A stretch of DNA of 64,000 nucleotides, taken from NCBI GenBank assembly GCA_030159075.1, contig BROG01000445.1, positions 1 to 64,000 on the forward strand. Reading direction: 5' to 3'. The notes beneath the pieces are model-generated. The model did no database searches and was not told the DNA's origin. It was given only the letters and a program-made list of their open reading frames with translations. This document shows, in pieces, positions 31,956 through 44,558 of the stretch. Numbering within the stretch: position 1 is the stretch's first letter; each line of letters opens with the position of its first letter. Position numbers and translations under genes: made by a program. The stretch is from Atrina japonica. Its lineage: Eukaryota > Mollusca > Bivalvia > Pterioida > Pinnidae.

Positions 31956-32251
31956 ATATCAGTGGTGGATGCAGTGGAGGAGACAACTGCCCTTCCATAA
32001 GTAAACTTCCAAACTTTCTCACAAATTCAGCTTAGGGTCCAGTGGGGCTCTGACCCATGCTGACCAGTGGTGAGATTGAGTCTCTTATGTTTTCAGAGTT
32101 CTTGGTTACAGTAATAAATTTTTAAGATACTGCAGGGGTATGAAGCAATTCCTTTTTTTGTTTGAGGTAAATGTCCTTTGAGCCCATCATCTTTGGCAGG
32201 TAAGGATAAACAGTTTCTAGATAGATGGTGGTCTATCTATAGTTAGTAAAG

Positions 32252-32483
32252 TATAGGTCTACCGAGGTAAAGTGGCACATCCTGGTTTAGTCAGAAACCA
32301 AAACAATACGGTCTACTTTCCAAAAATAGGTTGTACAGGTAAAACATATCACCTTGCACGGACTCCATGCATTACTGAATCTCTATTACTTCTGTGATGA
32401 CAAGTAACTTGTCACCCCTGTTATAATTTGATTTAGACACGTTGTGTTTGTAAACATGTTCCAATTTACCATGGTAGACCTAT
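32252..32483. mobile_element. ~230-bp TIR element (gtataggtctacc family), copy 1
   Basis: The left end tataggtctaccgaggtaaa and right end tttaccatggtagacctata are inverse complements. The interior has gtacaggtaaaac and cttgtcacccctgttataat. A relative lies at 44236-44423. Confidence 0.75.
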
Positions 32484-32515
32484 ATATCAGCTGCCATCTG
32501 CTGTTGAAAAGTGTA

Positions 32516-32710
32516 CAGTGGAATCTGTCTTGAGAGACCACCCCATCTGCTATTGGAATGTGGTCCCTCAAGACAGGTGATCTCTGAAAAGAGCTTTTAT
32601 CTAAAGAATAATGTATCTAAGTGGTTTTCAGAGTGTGGTCTCAGAAGACAGGTGATCTTTCATGAGAGTTGTCTTCCAAGACAGGTTCCTCTGAACCTAT
32701 AAATCTGTGT
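32516..32710 (+). mobile_element. cagtggaatctgtc mariner-like MITE fragment
   Basis: Starts at a TA with cagtggaatctgtcttgaga and contains repeated words ccctcaagacaggtgatctc and cagaagacaggtgatctttc. The right TIR was not found, so it is probably truncated. Confidence 0.5.
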
Positions 32711-32785
32711 GCTAATCAATTTCTTCTTGCAACTTTTCTCAGTCCATTTAAATTTTCATATCACAGTGTTTTGTCTTCTTTTTTT

Positions 32786-34078
32786 AGCTCACCCGAACCG
32801 AAAATTCAAGTGAGCTTTTCTGATTGCCTTTTGTCCGTTGTCTGTCTGGTCGTAAGCTTTTTACATATTCGACTTCTCCGCCAAAACTGCTGAAGGGATT
32901 TTGATGAAACTTTATAGGAAGCAAGTACTCAAGGTCCTCTACCTCTACCGGCCCAGGGAAATCGGAATATAAATTTTGATGTGTTTTTGACGTCTTTTTA
33001 GATTTTGTAATTTTCATTAATTTTTGTATGATTTCTTTGATTTTCTCCCCAATTATTCATTATGATGCATTTATTTGATGTGTTTTACCTGTGGTTTGGT
33101 AGATAAATGCTTTCCTGAAAGAATTTTGCTGAAATTTAATTTTTTTATGATTTTTTTAAGACTGCAAAAATGAAGGGGATGGGGTAATATTCCACATTTT
33201 CAATTTCTTCTCCAAAACCGCTGAAGGGATTTGATGAAACTTCATAGGAAGCAAGTACTCAAGGAGTAGATCCAGAGTGGGGCAATAGAGGCTCCAGGGG
33301 GTACCCCTCTTTAAAAATCTGCTGCATGAATTGAAAAACTAACTGTATCTGAGTAATTTACATAGATGTATAATTCAAGTTTGATAATTTCGTTGAAATT
33401 GGAAAATAGATTTTTGAAGCGTTTTTGACTTCTTATTAGACTTAATAATTTTCATTTATTTTTGTATGATTTCTTTGATTTTCTCCCCTATTATTCATTA
33501 TGATGCATTTATTTTATGTGTTTTACCTGTGGTATGGTAGGTAAATGCTTTCCTGAAAGAAATTTGCTGAAATTTAATTTTTTAAATTTTTTAAGACTGC
33601 AAAAATGAAGGGGTGTGTGTGTGTGTGTGTAATTTTCCACATTTTCAACTTCTTCTCCAAAACCACTGAAGGGATTTCAATAAAACTTTATAGGAAGTAA
33701 GTACCCAAGGTCCTCTACCAACTATGTCAATTTCGGCCAGATCGACCCAGGGGTGGATCCAAGGTGGGGCAAAAGAGGCCTCGGGGGATATCCCACTTTA
33801 AAAATCTTCTCCAGAACTGCTGCATAGATTGAAAAACTAATTGAGTTTTTTTGAGTGATTTTTATGGATGCTTGATTCAATTTCCTGTTTTTGGAATAAA
33901 TTGCAAAACTGATTTTTGACATGTTTTTGACATCTTTCCCAGCTTTGTCATTTTCATTCATTTTTAATTCTACTCCACTCCTAAGGAGTGTTAAAATAAT
34001 TTGTAAATTTGAGATTCCCATATTTGTAAGATACCAACACAGTTCAGGTGAGCGATGTGGCCCATGGGCCTCCTGTTT
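32786..34078 (+). repeat. Long interspersed element agctcacc...gggcctcctg, copy 1
   Basis: The head agctcacccgaaccgaaaat then tcaagtgagct forms a short hairpin. The tail is caggtgagcgatgtggccca then tgggcctcctgtt. Between them the block accactgaagggatttt(g/c)a occurs at about 32885, 33216 and 33660, showing internal tandem repetition with deletions. It is the same family as 34694-35620, 40617-42240 and 42241-42636. Noncoding; class unknown, but a head hairpin plus tandem core is reminiscent of non-autonomous rolling-circle elements. Confidence 0.8.
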
Positions 34079-34105
34079 TCAAAGGTGTCTTTTTTGTGGA
34101 AAATG

Positions 34106-34125
34106 AGAGAGAGAGAGAGAGGGAG
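34106..34125. repeat. Short (GA)n tract
   Basis: About 20 bp of GA followed by a purine run. Confidence 0.9.
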
Positions 34126-34693
34126 AGGGGGGTACAGTGCACCTTGTATTATGAATGATTTATTTTTGTCCATATACATTTTTAGCACCTGATTTTCATG
34201 AAATGATTCATTTATTAGATATACAAAAAAATAAAGGTACCGTAGTTATCAGTATATCAAAAATAAAGGTAATTATCAGTATATTAAGAAATTAATCTGG
34301 ATATCGTAATACTTTATTTTTTTAAGAAATAGTGAAATGCAAATACCCTGTATATCAATTTACCTGTATATTATATTGCTGTAAACATTTTGATATTCAA
34401 TTTCAAATATGTTAATGTAGCTTTGTAAATACTGTAAAACAGGATGGAGTTGGAACAGGCAGTGGTGTGTTGCGACTAATTGCTTTGCAAATAATGCAGC
34501 TGATCAAATATACCTTCGTTAATTTCTTGTAATCCATACTCTGTTATGGGCGCTGCAGATAGATTTGATTTTCTGTCTTGGAATATCTTATGTACACTTG
34601 GCGAGATAAATGAATTATTATTTCTTATCAGTTTGATTAGGAAAGAGAAGAAAAATATGTTGGCAATTTTGAAATGATGGGGCCCACAAGAAC

Positions 34694-35620
34694 TAAGTTG
34701 TAGTTTGTAGTTTTCAGTCAGATTGGCCCAGGGCATTGCAGAATAGGTCCCAAAAGGTACCCTCTTTAAAAATCTTCTTCTCCAGAACCACTACATGAAT
34801 TGAAAAACAGATTGTTTCTGAGTGATCTACATGGATGTATGATTCAAGTTTGTATTTTTCATAGAAATTGGAATATTAATTTTTGATGTGGGGTCTTTTC
34901 TGCCTTTGTCATTTTCATTAATTTTTGCATGATTTCCTCAATTATCTCCCCTTGCATTCATTTAATGCGTTTTACTTGTAATTAGGTGAAGAAATGTTTT
35001 TGTGCAAGAATTTTGCAGAAATTTAATTTCTAGAATTTTTTATGAATTTCTTAAGACTGCAAAAAAGGGGGTTGCATTTTTCACACGATCAGCTTTGTTT
35101 CAAAACGACTGAAGGAATTTTGACGAAACCTTACAGGAAGCAAGTGCTCAAGGTCCTCTACCAAGTTTGTAGTTTTCAGCCAGATTGGCCTAGGGGTAGA
35201 TCCAGGTCGGGGCAGAATAGGTCCCAAAACGTACCCTCTTTGAAAATCTTCTTCTCCAGAACCACTACATGAATTGAAAAAACGGATTGTTTCTGAGTGA
35301 TCTACATGGATGTATGATTCAAGTTTCTTTTTTTGCATAGAAATCGGAATATTAATTTTTGATGCGTGCATGCATTGACAAACTAATTGCATCTGAGTGA
35401 TTTTTGTGGATGCATGATTCAATTTCCTGTTTTTGGAATAAATTAGAAAACTGATTTTTGACATGTTTTGGACATCTTTCAAAGCTTTGTCATTTTCATT
35501 CATTTTTAAGTCTCCTCCACTCTTAAGGAGTGTTAAAATAATTTGTAAATTAGAGATTCCCATATTTGTAAGATACCAACACAGTTCAGGTGAGTGATGT
35601 GGCCCATGGGCCTCTTATTC
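34694..35620 (+). repeat. agctcacc...gggcctctt element, 5'-truncated copy 2
   Basis: Begins within the core (agttttcagtcagattggcc) without the head and ends caggtgagtgatgtggccca plus tgggcctctt. The core word tgaaggaattttgacgaaac occurs once, at about 35110. Confidence 0.8.
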
Positions 35621-36482
35621 TGTTTAAGGTTTTCTATACAATGTATTACTGTGTAGTATGGTGTATTTACTGGTATAGCACACCAAGGGAGACAACTGAT
35701 GTCTTGATATGGTGATGAATATTCATACATTTTAGAAATTTACTTCCATCAGTACTTTCAAATTAGGAGCCTTGATTGTTATTTTACACATGTTTATGAA
35801 CATTTAATTTTTTCATATTTTCACAAGATTATAGAATATTAATTTTTGATTGCCAGAAGCTAAAACTTGACCTATACAATCTTATGTAACAGAAACTGAC
35901 AACACAGGTATTAAAGAAATATTTTGTGAGAAAACAATGTGAAATTGATTCCCATACAGCACTGTGAAATTAAATTCTGTCTTTTACACAGGTCTTGGGT
36001 GTAAGCTAGGTTACATATATCATTGAGAGAAACCAGACGTTTCAGTGTTGGGGACAAATTATGTAATGTATCTTGTAAAAACGTTATAGCTGAACTTTGT
36101 GTTTAGGTAGAAATCAACCATTTTTGTTTGAATTAAAGAGAATTAGCCCACAATTTACACAGCTTTTAATTGAAATGGCTAACAAGAGTTTGTTAGCTGT
36201 CATCTTGTAAATGTAATTTTGTCTGTTAAAAAACTTTTTTTTAAAAAAATTTCTGACAATTTTCTTAAGAAAGTAAATGTATATTATCACTTCATTTGCA
36301 TTCTTTCAAATATTTTTTTAGGAATAACATTTTTACATAATCTAAATTGATGTTACCTGCAATTTACCTGTCACTTTCTTGTACATCTGATAAGTAAAAT
36401 TATCTAATGCACCTTCATACTGTATACTACTTTATGTCTTGGCTGCATCTCATTCCTTTTTTTCCAAGCTTGTGTATCAAAT
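35621..36482. other. AT-rich sequence, nothing recognised
   Basis: No gene or repeat family could be supported. Confidence 0.4.
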
Positions 36483-36574
36483 ATTAACCCATTCACCTGT
36501 AAAGACACATTTGGACTCATCTAAGTGAATAATTTACAGAGGAGTCCATTGTTTTCAGGGGTAGATGAGTTAAT
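36483..36574. mobile_element. 92-bp foldback MITE (ttaaccc family), copy 2
   Basis: Ends attaacccattcacctgtaa and ttcaggggtagatgagttaat are rough inverse complements, and the centre has ggactcatc and ggagtcc. Related to 1592-1685 and about 44470-44558. Confidence 0.6.
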
Positions 36575-36844
36575 GATGATTTGAATTTTTTAAAAACCAC
36601 CATGACAGGTTCTCAATAGTTTCTGCAGGTATGCTTTTTCAGAATTTTATAATATTTTTATGTAGACATACAGGTACTGTAGATACAACTTATACTTTAT
36701 AAAATGTTATAGTGATATAGGTACCTGTTGAAATAGAAATAGATACACAAGTTCATGTGTTTATTTTTGTTATGCCAAAACCTACAAGCAAACTATAGGA
36801 GTTGTCTCCCTTTATACATGTTGAGCTTGGATTTTTATCACATT

Positions 36845-36935
36845 ACCGTAATCAGCTGTGTATAATCTGCACTCTTTTCACTCTAAAATTTGTCTCAGGG
36901 ATGGGGGTGCGGATAATACAGTACAACAGGTTCTT
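36845..36935. repeat. gcggataatac repeat, copy 1
   Basis: The pair tgtataatctgcactctttt and gggggtgcggataatacagt is roughly self-complementary. The same core (gggggtgcggataataca) is at 37710-37727 with tggccatgtata on its left. Confidence 0.55.
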
Positions 36936-37629
36936 CGGGCATTTTTTTTTTCATGGGACTATAGTAAAAAAGAAGTGCAAAAGATTTGACGTTGGATGAT
37001 AAACTTGCCTTTATTTGGCCAAGTTTTTTCGTATCGTAATCATGATGTTCGAGTCAATTCATTTCTCCATTGCTTTCTGTATGTGTATATTGTCTACTGG
37101 TGATGGTGAATAAATGTTTGATAAATGAATCTGGTCTTCAGTGTGTGTATTTCAGTTTACAAATCACCAATATATAGCTCATTGCAAAGTTGGTCAGCGA
37201 GTGACACTCAGACTGTCACACTCTCCGATTGCCGATTGGTAACCAGGCATGGCTTTAATCATAGAATATCCATGGGAAACAGAATAGTACAGCACCTGTG
37301 TGTCCTGTTAACCTTCCTCGTAGAGTTTTATGCTATTATTGAAAATATGAACAGTCTTAACTTGAATTCTAGTGATTATTTCACGCTTGTAGATGACAAA
37401 GTGAACCGCCATACTGTAACTGTAAATAAGGGAGTTAAATGGAACAGCATATGTAGTATCTTGTAGTTTAATACTTCAGATTCCCATTTTGTAGTTTTAC
37501 ATTTATTACAAATCTCATAGTATCATATTTTCTTTTATTTAATAAATATTTCTTTATTTCTGTCAAATACCGATCTTAGGATTGATATTTAAAATTAGTC
37601 TGATTTTCGGTCATACTAATGCCCCAGTA

Positions 37630-37752
37630 ATGGCCATGTATAAAACCCAGATGCGGGTTAGGCCTTAAAGCATGAACACCTTTTTTTCTCCGAGATCTGA
37701 TGCTGAAATGGGGGTGCGGATAATACATAAATGCGGAGTATACATGGCCCAT
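37630..37752. repeat. gcggataatac repeat, copy 2 (foldback)
   Basis: Outer words atggccatgtata and tatacatggcccat pair as inverted repeats around gggggtgcggataataca. Confidence 0.65.
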
Positions 37753-38530
37753 AATGGTAGTTGTGTTAGTGATTTAAATTTTTGTTTGTACTTCATGAGG
37801 AATTCTTTTTAGCTGATCTCAACATTGGGGAGAGCTTATGTCATTCATTGCCTATGAGCATCATCATCCATTTATAACTGGTTAACAGGGGTTGAAATTA
37901 ACGGTTGCCCATTCGCCCCAGGTGACCGAATTTACGATCGGGCAAATCGTTTTACATATGAAGTCACCCGTTCAGCAAATTGATTTCAGGGATTTTTTGC
38001 CACTTTTTGAGGCCATTATTTGGCCCCATTCCCAGTCGGAAATAGTATCTGTTTTTTCCCAATTTTGGTCCTTAAAATTCCCAATCTGATGAAGCTAAAA
38101 TTTTGACATATCCGCTTTTATCAAAATGAAAGTAGAAGTACAACCATTTGTCATTTCAAAAAGGTAAGTTTCGAAACTGATCCATTTCCTTCTGTTTGTT
38201 GTTCAAAATGCATTACCGGTACTAAAAACCAATCAAAGTACTGAAAGTATTGATACGAGTTGATGGCAATCGTAAGTTTTAATGAGGTATAATACACTCA
38301 GTATACTGAATACTTTTTAATTTGGTAAAGTTAGGTTTTGTAAAAAAAGTAACTAAAAATCGGGTCAGACATTTGGACTAACATGAGTACTGATGGCTTA
38401 TTTATTATGCAACAAACTACATAGATCAGTGATATGATTATAAAATCTTGTGCTTATAAACATCGTTTCATCGATATTAAATTTCTATGTGACAGGGCAG
38501 TATTGTACCCTTACGCTATACTTCCCATCA
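37753..38530. other. AT-rich sequence with a hAT-like end
   Basis: At 37886, caggggttgaaattaacgg resembles a hAT terminus. A matching inverse end (atttccacccctg) occurs at 42834-42846, but pairing over 5 kb is not established. A ttccca-rich block at 38040-38095 relates to 24805-25632. Confidence 0.4.
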
Positions 38531-40615
38531 GTAGCTTTAAATCTGTAGGTCAATAGTGTGCATGTAAAACATTTTCTCAACTTCAAAGACTGTCATGAGT
38601 TTTTCATCAGTTAAGATCACATGAATGAGGAATGACGCAACTTCTTTGTCCAACTTCACAGACAGATCTTGCCAATACCCAGTAAGGGAAACTTGACCAA
38701 AACTCATTTGCATATTAATCCTGCGCAAGAATTGTTAACAGTCTAGTCTGTCGCTTTTAATGTCAATTCTATCACAAGAGTATAATGGTAAAAAATAATT
38801 GAAAAGTAACATACTAAAGCAAATTTATTATATCTTAAAATTCATAAAGGACGCCGAACTGACCTTTAAAAGCATATATTTCAACAAGTCTTATATTTTT
38901 CAGCAAATTGTTACTATATTTTCGCCATTTTAAAAAGCAAAAGTGTGATTTGGAAATTTCAATCTTGAAGTTGAATTTATGTTACTGAAATGCACATACA
39001 TGTGTAATTTTGCATCAATATATCGGTAATGTGTTATTAACCCAATACTTGAAAAATGTGCTTTGACTTGTTCCCAATAAACATCTTAGCATAACATAAC
39101 TGCGTTGATGGTCCATCAACTCTTAATTAAAACCAAATAACTAAAATTATTATTTTATTGACAAGTAAACACATTAGTGGGTGTGTGTAATAAAAGAACC
39201 GATACCGATACCGAACAGAACTGAATTTCAGGATGTGTTAAATACATGTACATGTAATACTAAACATTGTATAAAAGTTATAAAATCTTAATTAAATGTA
39301 GGTGAATGATAAAAGGAAAACTAGTTGTTGTGAGTAAAAGTTGTAATGAAATACCGTACATAAAATGGATAGATATTGTTTTAAAAAATAAAAACTTTTG
39401 TAATTTGTATCGATTTAAACACACAGTAGTTACATTGTATAATAGTAATATTAAAGAGATATGAGCTGTCACAGGTTAAAAATTTTACTTGCCCTTTTTA
39501 TGTAATATCTTATCTCATATATATTCCAAAGAGACCATCTTGTGGTTAGAATAACAAATGCAAGTGTAAAATTGCATCAATCATGACAAACGTAACCTGT
39601 ATTATCAGTTATAGTTTGTCCGCCATTACTTTGAGCATTGCAGATTAACTTTCCTTAATTTTTACGAAGATTACCGAGTGTCCAATAAACACGTGTTATT
39701 TGCAGTTAATATACATTCTATTCTTATTACCCTTTGTGTTTATTTTCGTACATCATTATTTCATACCTAAATCAAGCAAAGTTGGTCTTTTTCGTCGTTA
39801 CAAAACATTTGTTTCTGAAATTGTCCATGAGCTGGGTATATCGGGTGATCTCAACCCATTTTTAACTCGTCCTGTTGCATTCTTGGCTTTATCATTCTTG
39901 ACACATATGATCATGGACTGCCTAACTGACCACCGGACATGGCGGCATGATTGTAAAACATATAGTACGCATACTTTTCACAGTTATATTATTTTGATTT
40001 TGTCAATGTCAGCATTCAGGATAACATTGAAGATCAGAAAAATTTCTTTTAGTGACCTGATATATTTTTTCATATATTCATCCGATTTTCGTCAGGTATT
40101 TAAAATAGTGATGAAAAGCATATATTTACATAATATATGCGCTTTCCATTAAAAATCACGTCCTGCATTTTAAAAGTAAATATAAAAAACAAAAAATTTG
40201 ACCGACTTTAACATAGTCCGAGCGCGTAAAGGACCGATATCCCCTGACCGAATTACGAAGTATATTTGATATGGCGAAAGAGTTTATCTGAAAGGTCATT
40301 GCATACAGAAATACAGCTGGATTTTTTAAGGTACGGGAAAACCTAAATTCTAATAAAACAAATAACTCTGAAAAGAAGATATTTTACAACATTTTACGTG
40401 TTTGATAATGAACACACATTTTATAATATTCTCGACTATATGTCAGGGGACAAAAATAATCAGCCTATATCACTTTAATGATTGATATAAATGATAATAC
40501 AGATGCATTTACAATTAATTTACTTGCAAATATATCATTCAGAGACAATTTACATTGTATATATCTATTAAAATAACAATAAATTAATAAAACACAAAGT
40601 TGACTCAAATATTTT
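38531..40615. other. AT-rich sequence without a supported gene
   Basis: Contains an open frame of 150 codons at 39700-40152 preceded by an acceptor-like ttatttgcag, but with no ATG near its start and no recognisable domain. Its length is within chance for this much sequence. No repeat family was recognised here. Confidence 0.35.
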
Positions 40616-40616
40616 T

Positions 40617-42240
40617 AGCTCACCTATGCTGAAGGCTCAAGTGAGGTATTGTGATCACTCCCTGTCCGTCCGTAAACTTTTTGTATTTTCGACTTCTTTC
40701 TGAAACCACTGAAGGGATTTTGACGAAACTTAATAGGAAGCAAGTGCTCAAGGTCCTTTACCAAGTTTGTAGTTTTCAGCCAGATTGGCCCAGGGGTGGA
40801 TCCAGGACGGGGCAGAATAGGTCCCAAAAGGTACCCCTCTTTAAAAATCATCTTCTTCAGAACCACTACATGAATTGAAAAACAGATTGTTTCTGAGTGA
40901 TCTACATGGATGTATGATTCATGTTTGTATTTTTCATAGAAATCGGAATATTAATTTTTGACATATTTTTTAGGTCTTTTCAGACTTTGTCATTTTCATT
41001 AATTTTTGCATGATTTCTTCAATTATCTCCCCTTGCATTCACTTTGTTGCATTCATTTAATGTGTTTACTTGTAATTAGGTGAAGAAATCTTTTTGTGCA
41101 AGAATTTTGCAGAAATTTAATTTCTAGAATTGTTTATGAATTTTTTAAGACTGCAAAAAATATAAGGGGTGGGGGTAGGAGGTGCATTTTCCACACTATC
41201 AGCTTTTGTTTTAAAACTACTGAAGGAATTTGGACAAAACTTTATAGGAAGCAAGTGCTCAAGGTCCTTTACCAAGTTTATAGTTTTCAGCCAGATTGGC
41301 CCAGGGGTGGATCCAGGGCAAGGCAAAATAGGTCCGAAAAGGTATATGTGTACCCTCTTTAAAAATCTTCTTCTTCAGAACCACTGCATGAATTAAAAAA
41401 TGAATTGTTTCTGAGTGATCTACATGGATGTATGATTCAAGTTTGTATTTTTCATAGAAATCGGAATATTAATCTTTGACGTGTTTTTGAGGTCTTTTCA
41501 CACTTCATCATTTTCATTGATTTTTGCATTTATTTCCTCAATTATCTCCCTTTGTATTCACTTTGATATATTCATTTAATGTGTTTACTTGTAATTAGGT
41601 GAAAAAATGTTTTTGTGCAAGAATTTTGCAGAAATTTAATTTCTAGAATTTTTATGTATTTTTTAAGACTGCAAAAAATATAAGGGGGGGAGGGGGTGCA
41701 TTTTTTCACACTATCAGCTTTTGTTTTAAAACTACTGAAGGAATTTGGACAACACTTTATAGGAAGCAAGTGCTCAAGGTCCTTTACCAAGTTTGTAGTT
41801 TTCAGCCAGATTGGCCAGGGGTAAATCCAGGTCGGGGCAAAATAGGTCCCAAAACGTACCCTCTTTGAAAATCTTCTTCTCCAGAACCACTACATGAATT
41901 GAAAAAACAGATTGTTTCTGAGTGATCTACATGGATGTATGATTCAAGTTTCTTTTTTGCATAGAAATCGGAATATTAATTTTTGATGCGTGCATGGATT
42001 GAAAAACTAATTGCATCTCAGTGATTTTTGTGGATGCATGATTCAATTTCCTGTTTTTGGAATAAATTAGAAAACTGATTTTTGACATGTTTTGGACATC
42101 TTTCAAAGCTTTGTCATTTTCATTCATTTTTAAGTCTCCTCCACTCCTAAGGAGTGTTAAAATAATTTGTAAATTTGAGATTCCAATATTTGTAAGATAC
42201 CAACACAGTTCAGGTGAGTGATGTGGCTCATGGGCCTCTT
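40617..42240 (+). repeat. agctcacc...gggcctctt element, long copy 3 with ~510-bp tandem core
   Basis: The head agctcacctatgctgaaggc then tcaagtgag forms a hairpin; the tail is caggtgagtgatgtggctca plus tgggcctctt. The core word ctgaagg(g/a)att recurs at about 40710, 41221 and 41737, so the core is a tandem of about 511-515-bp units. Each unit contains gtagttttcagccagattgg, cttcttc(t/c)(t/c)cagaaccac and gcaagaattttgcagaaatt in the same order. Confidence 0.88.
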
Positions 42241-42636
42241 CAGAACCACTACATGAATTGAAAAACGGATTGATTCTGATTGATCAAGATGGATGTATGA
42301 TTCAAGTTTGTATTTTTCATAGAAATCAGAATATTAATTTTCCACACGTTTTTGAGGTCTTTTCAGACTTTGTCATTTTCATTAATTTTTGCATGATTTC
42401 CTCAATTATCTCCCCTAGCATTCACTATGATGCATTATAGTTTGTTTTACTTGTATATAGTTGAAAAAATGTTTTTGTGCAAGAATTTTGCAGAAATTTG
42501 ATTTCTTTAATTTTTTATGAATTTCTTAAAACAGCCAGATCAGCCTACATCTACACATTCTTCTTGGTCTTCTTTTCACATTTGTAGATGGTTCTCAGGT
42601 GAGCAATTTAGGCCCTCTTGGGCCTCTTGGTTTTTC
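42241..42636 (+). repeat. Partial core and tail of the same family, abutting copy 3
   Basis: Starts directly at the end of copy 3 with cagaaccactacatgaattg, runs through part of one core unit and ends at ctcttgggcctcttgg (42621-42636). Either a fourth truncated copy or a head-to-tail extension. Confidence 0.75.
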
Positions 42637-43183
42637 TTTGTGAGCAACCAAATTTTCATGGAGGGCAAGCACATCAGTAAAGCACTTGCCTGGCAGAGCA
42701 AGTTGTTAAAAATGTTAAGGTCACGAACTGGTTAAAATTTATTCAAGTAAATATGACGGAGCCCCTATGTTTAAATCTAGGCTCCCAGAATTTAAATCTT
42801 AGGAGCACGCTTGGCTCCTGATGATTTTTTTTTATTTCCACCCCTGGTTAAGGTGAAACTTATCTTCTACTTACTCCTCACATAGCAACTAAACTTAAAT
42901 GACATATAGGTCATAGGAATCTTAGCACATGCTATGCTTTAAGATGTTAGATTAGTCCAGTCTATTTTTTTACCTGTTTTGCAAAAAAGACCCTGTATTG
43001 GACTTGGACTTGGCCTGTTTTCAATGTTGTGAAGATTGGTTGAGGTCAGATCAATTTTTGGGGGCAGGGTGGGGGATAACAGTATTTTTTTTATGTGAGC
43101 TTTGTAATCTTTGATTACTTTGTTTTTAAAATTCATTGTAAATATTCATGATGAAATTATAAATCAATTCTATTGAATTACTT

Positions 43184-43490
43184 TCTTACAAGATTTTAAG
43201 AGCCGACCTGGCTTAGTAGGTAGCATACTCGACTCGTGATCATGAGGTGAGTTCAACTCCAGCCAGCGGCAGGTCGGCTTCCTGTCCTTCGGATGAGGCA
43301 GTAAAAACCGAGGTCCTGTGTCACAGTAGGTGTCGGCACGTTAAAGAACCCTCACTGCTCAATGGCCGTAAGTGCCGAAGCATAGGCCAAAATTTGAAGC
43401 CCTTCACCGGCATTTGGTGACGTCTCCATATGAGTGAAAGATTCTTGTGTGTTAAACAACAATAAACAAACAAAAATCTTACAAGATATT
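43184..43490 (+). mobile_element. SINE family A, copy 4 (plus strand) with target duplication
   Basis: The head agccgacctggcttagtagg contains a perfect pol III A-box pattern (TGGCTTAGTAGG) and a weak B box (gagttcaactcc). The body words gtgtcggcacgttaaagaac and aatggccgtaagtgccgaag follow, then a tail of acaataaacaaacaaa. Flanks tcttacaagatttt (43184-43197) and tcttacaagatatt (43477-43490) form a 14-bp duplication with one mismatch. Confidence 0.93.
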
Positions 43491-43702
43491 GAAAAGGATA
43501 ACCTCATATATGTAATGATAGACACAGTATGTGAAAAACCTATTACTCCAGAGGAAAGTCCATGGTTTAGTTATTTCATCTCATACTGGTGACATCTCTA
43601 TATAGAGCAAGTTAAAACAAAGAGAAATAATATGTTTAGAGTTTTAATGCATTCACAAGTATACACAAACAGCAAAATTAAACAAACATTAGTCTCTCCC
43701 TG

Positions 43703-43705
<3 letters not shown>

Positions 43706-43739
<34 letters not shown>
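43706..43739. repeat. (CA)n microsatellite
   Basis: About 34 bp of CA, followed by CA-rich sequence and a short (GA)n at 43777-43796. Confidence 0.96.
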
Positions 43740-43743
<4 letters not shown>

Positions 43744-44235
43744 CATACACACACAAACACATGCTCATGTACCGCAGAGAGAGAGAGAGAGAGAGATGTT
43801 AATGCCGCTTTACTCACTATTGGTTGTATTACTTGTACAAAAAATGTAACTGATAGGCAACAGAAAATATTGTATTTTTTAAAGTTTGATTGTATATCAG
43901 TGTTTTTGTATGTATGCGTATAAGTATGATATACATGTACATGTACATTGTACATACTGATCTATGATATGATGTCTGTCTGCATCCAAAATTTGGTTTT
44001 ATCTGTTGTGTTGTCTCTATTGTGAAAAATACAATGCTTTGCAATTCAGCCATACCGCTTTTTGGCATAGGTTTCATCTAATATAATGATCAGAGACACT
44101 CATATTGGTACAATATCATGGCATCTTGATTATTCAAATTTGAATTGATTTGAATGGTGTTTTCACCACACTCAATATTTGTTAGTTATATGATGGTAGC
44201 CTGTTTAAAAATCATTAAATGATGAGAGAACATGG

Positions 44236-44423
44236 GTATAGGTCTACCAAAGTAAAGTGACACATCCAGGATCAACACAATTGGTCTATTTTAAAAAAAA
44301 AAATAAAAAAAAATACACAGGTAAAACCTGACTCTATGTATTACAGTTGCTCTGTCACCCTTGTTATGATTTAATTTAGACTCATTGTGTTTGTAAACAT
44401 GTGCCAATTTAACTTGGTTGACC
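44236..44423. mobile_element. gtataggtctacc-family TIR element, copy 2
   Basis: Shares gtataggtctacc, cacaggtaaaac, ctgtcacccttgttatgatt and gtaaacatgtgccaattta with 32252-32483. The right end acttggttgacc is decayed. Confidence 0.7.
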
Positions 44424-44469
44424 AGGGTATACAATATACCGGGGGATATTTCAAATCAGCTGGAATGTA

Positions 44470-44558
44470 TTACGCCATTCACCCTTAAAGACACATTTGT
44501 ACTGGTCTAAGTCATTGATGTATAGAACAGTCCATAGTTTTATAGGGTGTGATAAGTT
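44470..44558. mobile_element. ttaaccc-family foldback MITE, copy 3
   Basis: cattcacccttaaagacaca ... tagggtgtgataagttaa matches the outline of 36483-36574, with decayed ends. Confidence 0.5.

Noticed and set aside
35081..35563. 160-codon open frame on the minus strand
   Set aside because: It lies wholly within the agctcacc...gggcctctt repeat, and other copies of the repeat break the frame. It is a by-product of the repeat sequence.
39700..40152. 150-codon open frame with hydrophobic start and acceptor-like sequence upstream
   Set aside because: It begins with TTG, has no ATG for the first ~68 codons, no recognised domain, and a length that can arise by chance among about 128,000 frame positions in this window.
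37886..42846. A 5-kb hAT element bounded by caggggttgaaa and tttccacccctg
   Set aside because: The ends are common words for this family, no matching 8-bp duplication was found, and the interior contains other complete repeats and no transposase.
43201..43275. Possible tRNA gene
   Set aside because: It has A- and B-box-like motifs but no cloverleaf pairing. The same head is attached to a repeated body with target duplications, so it is a SINE head.
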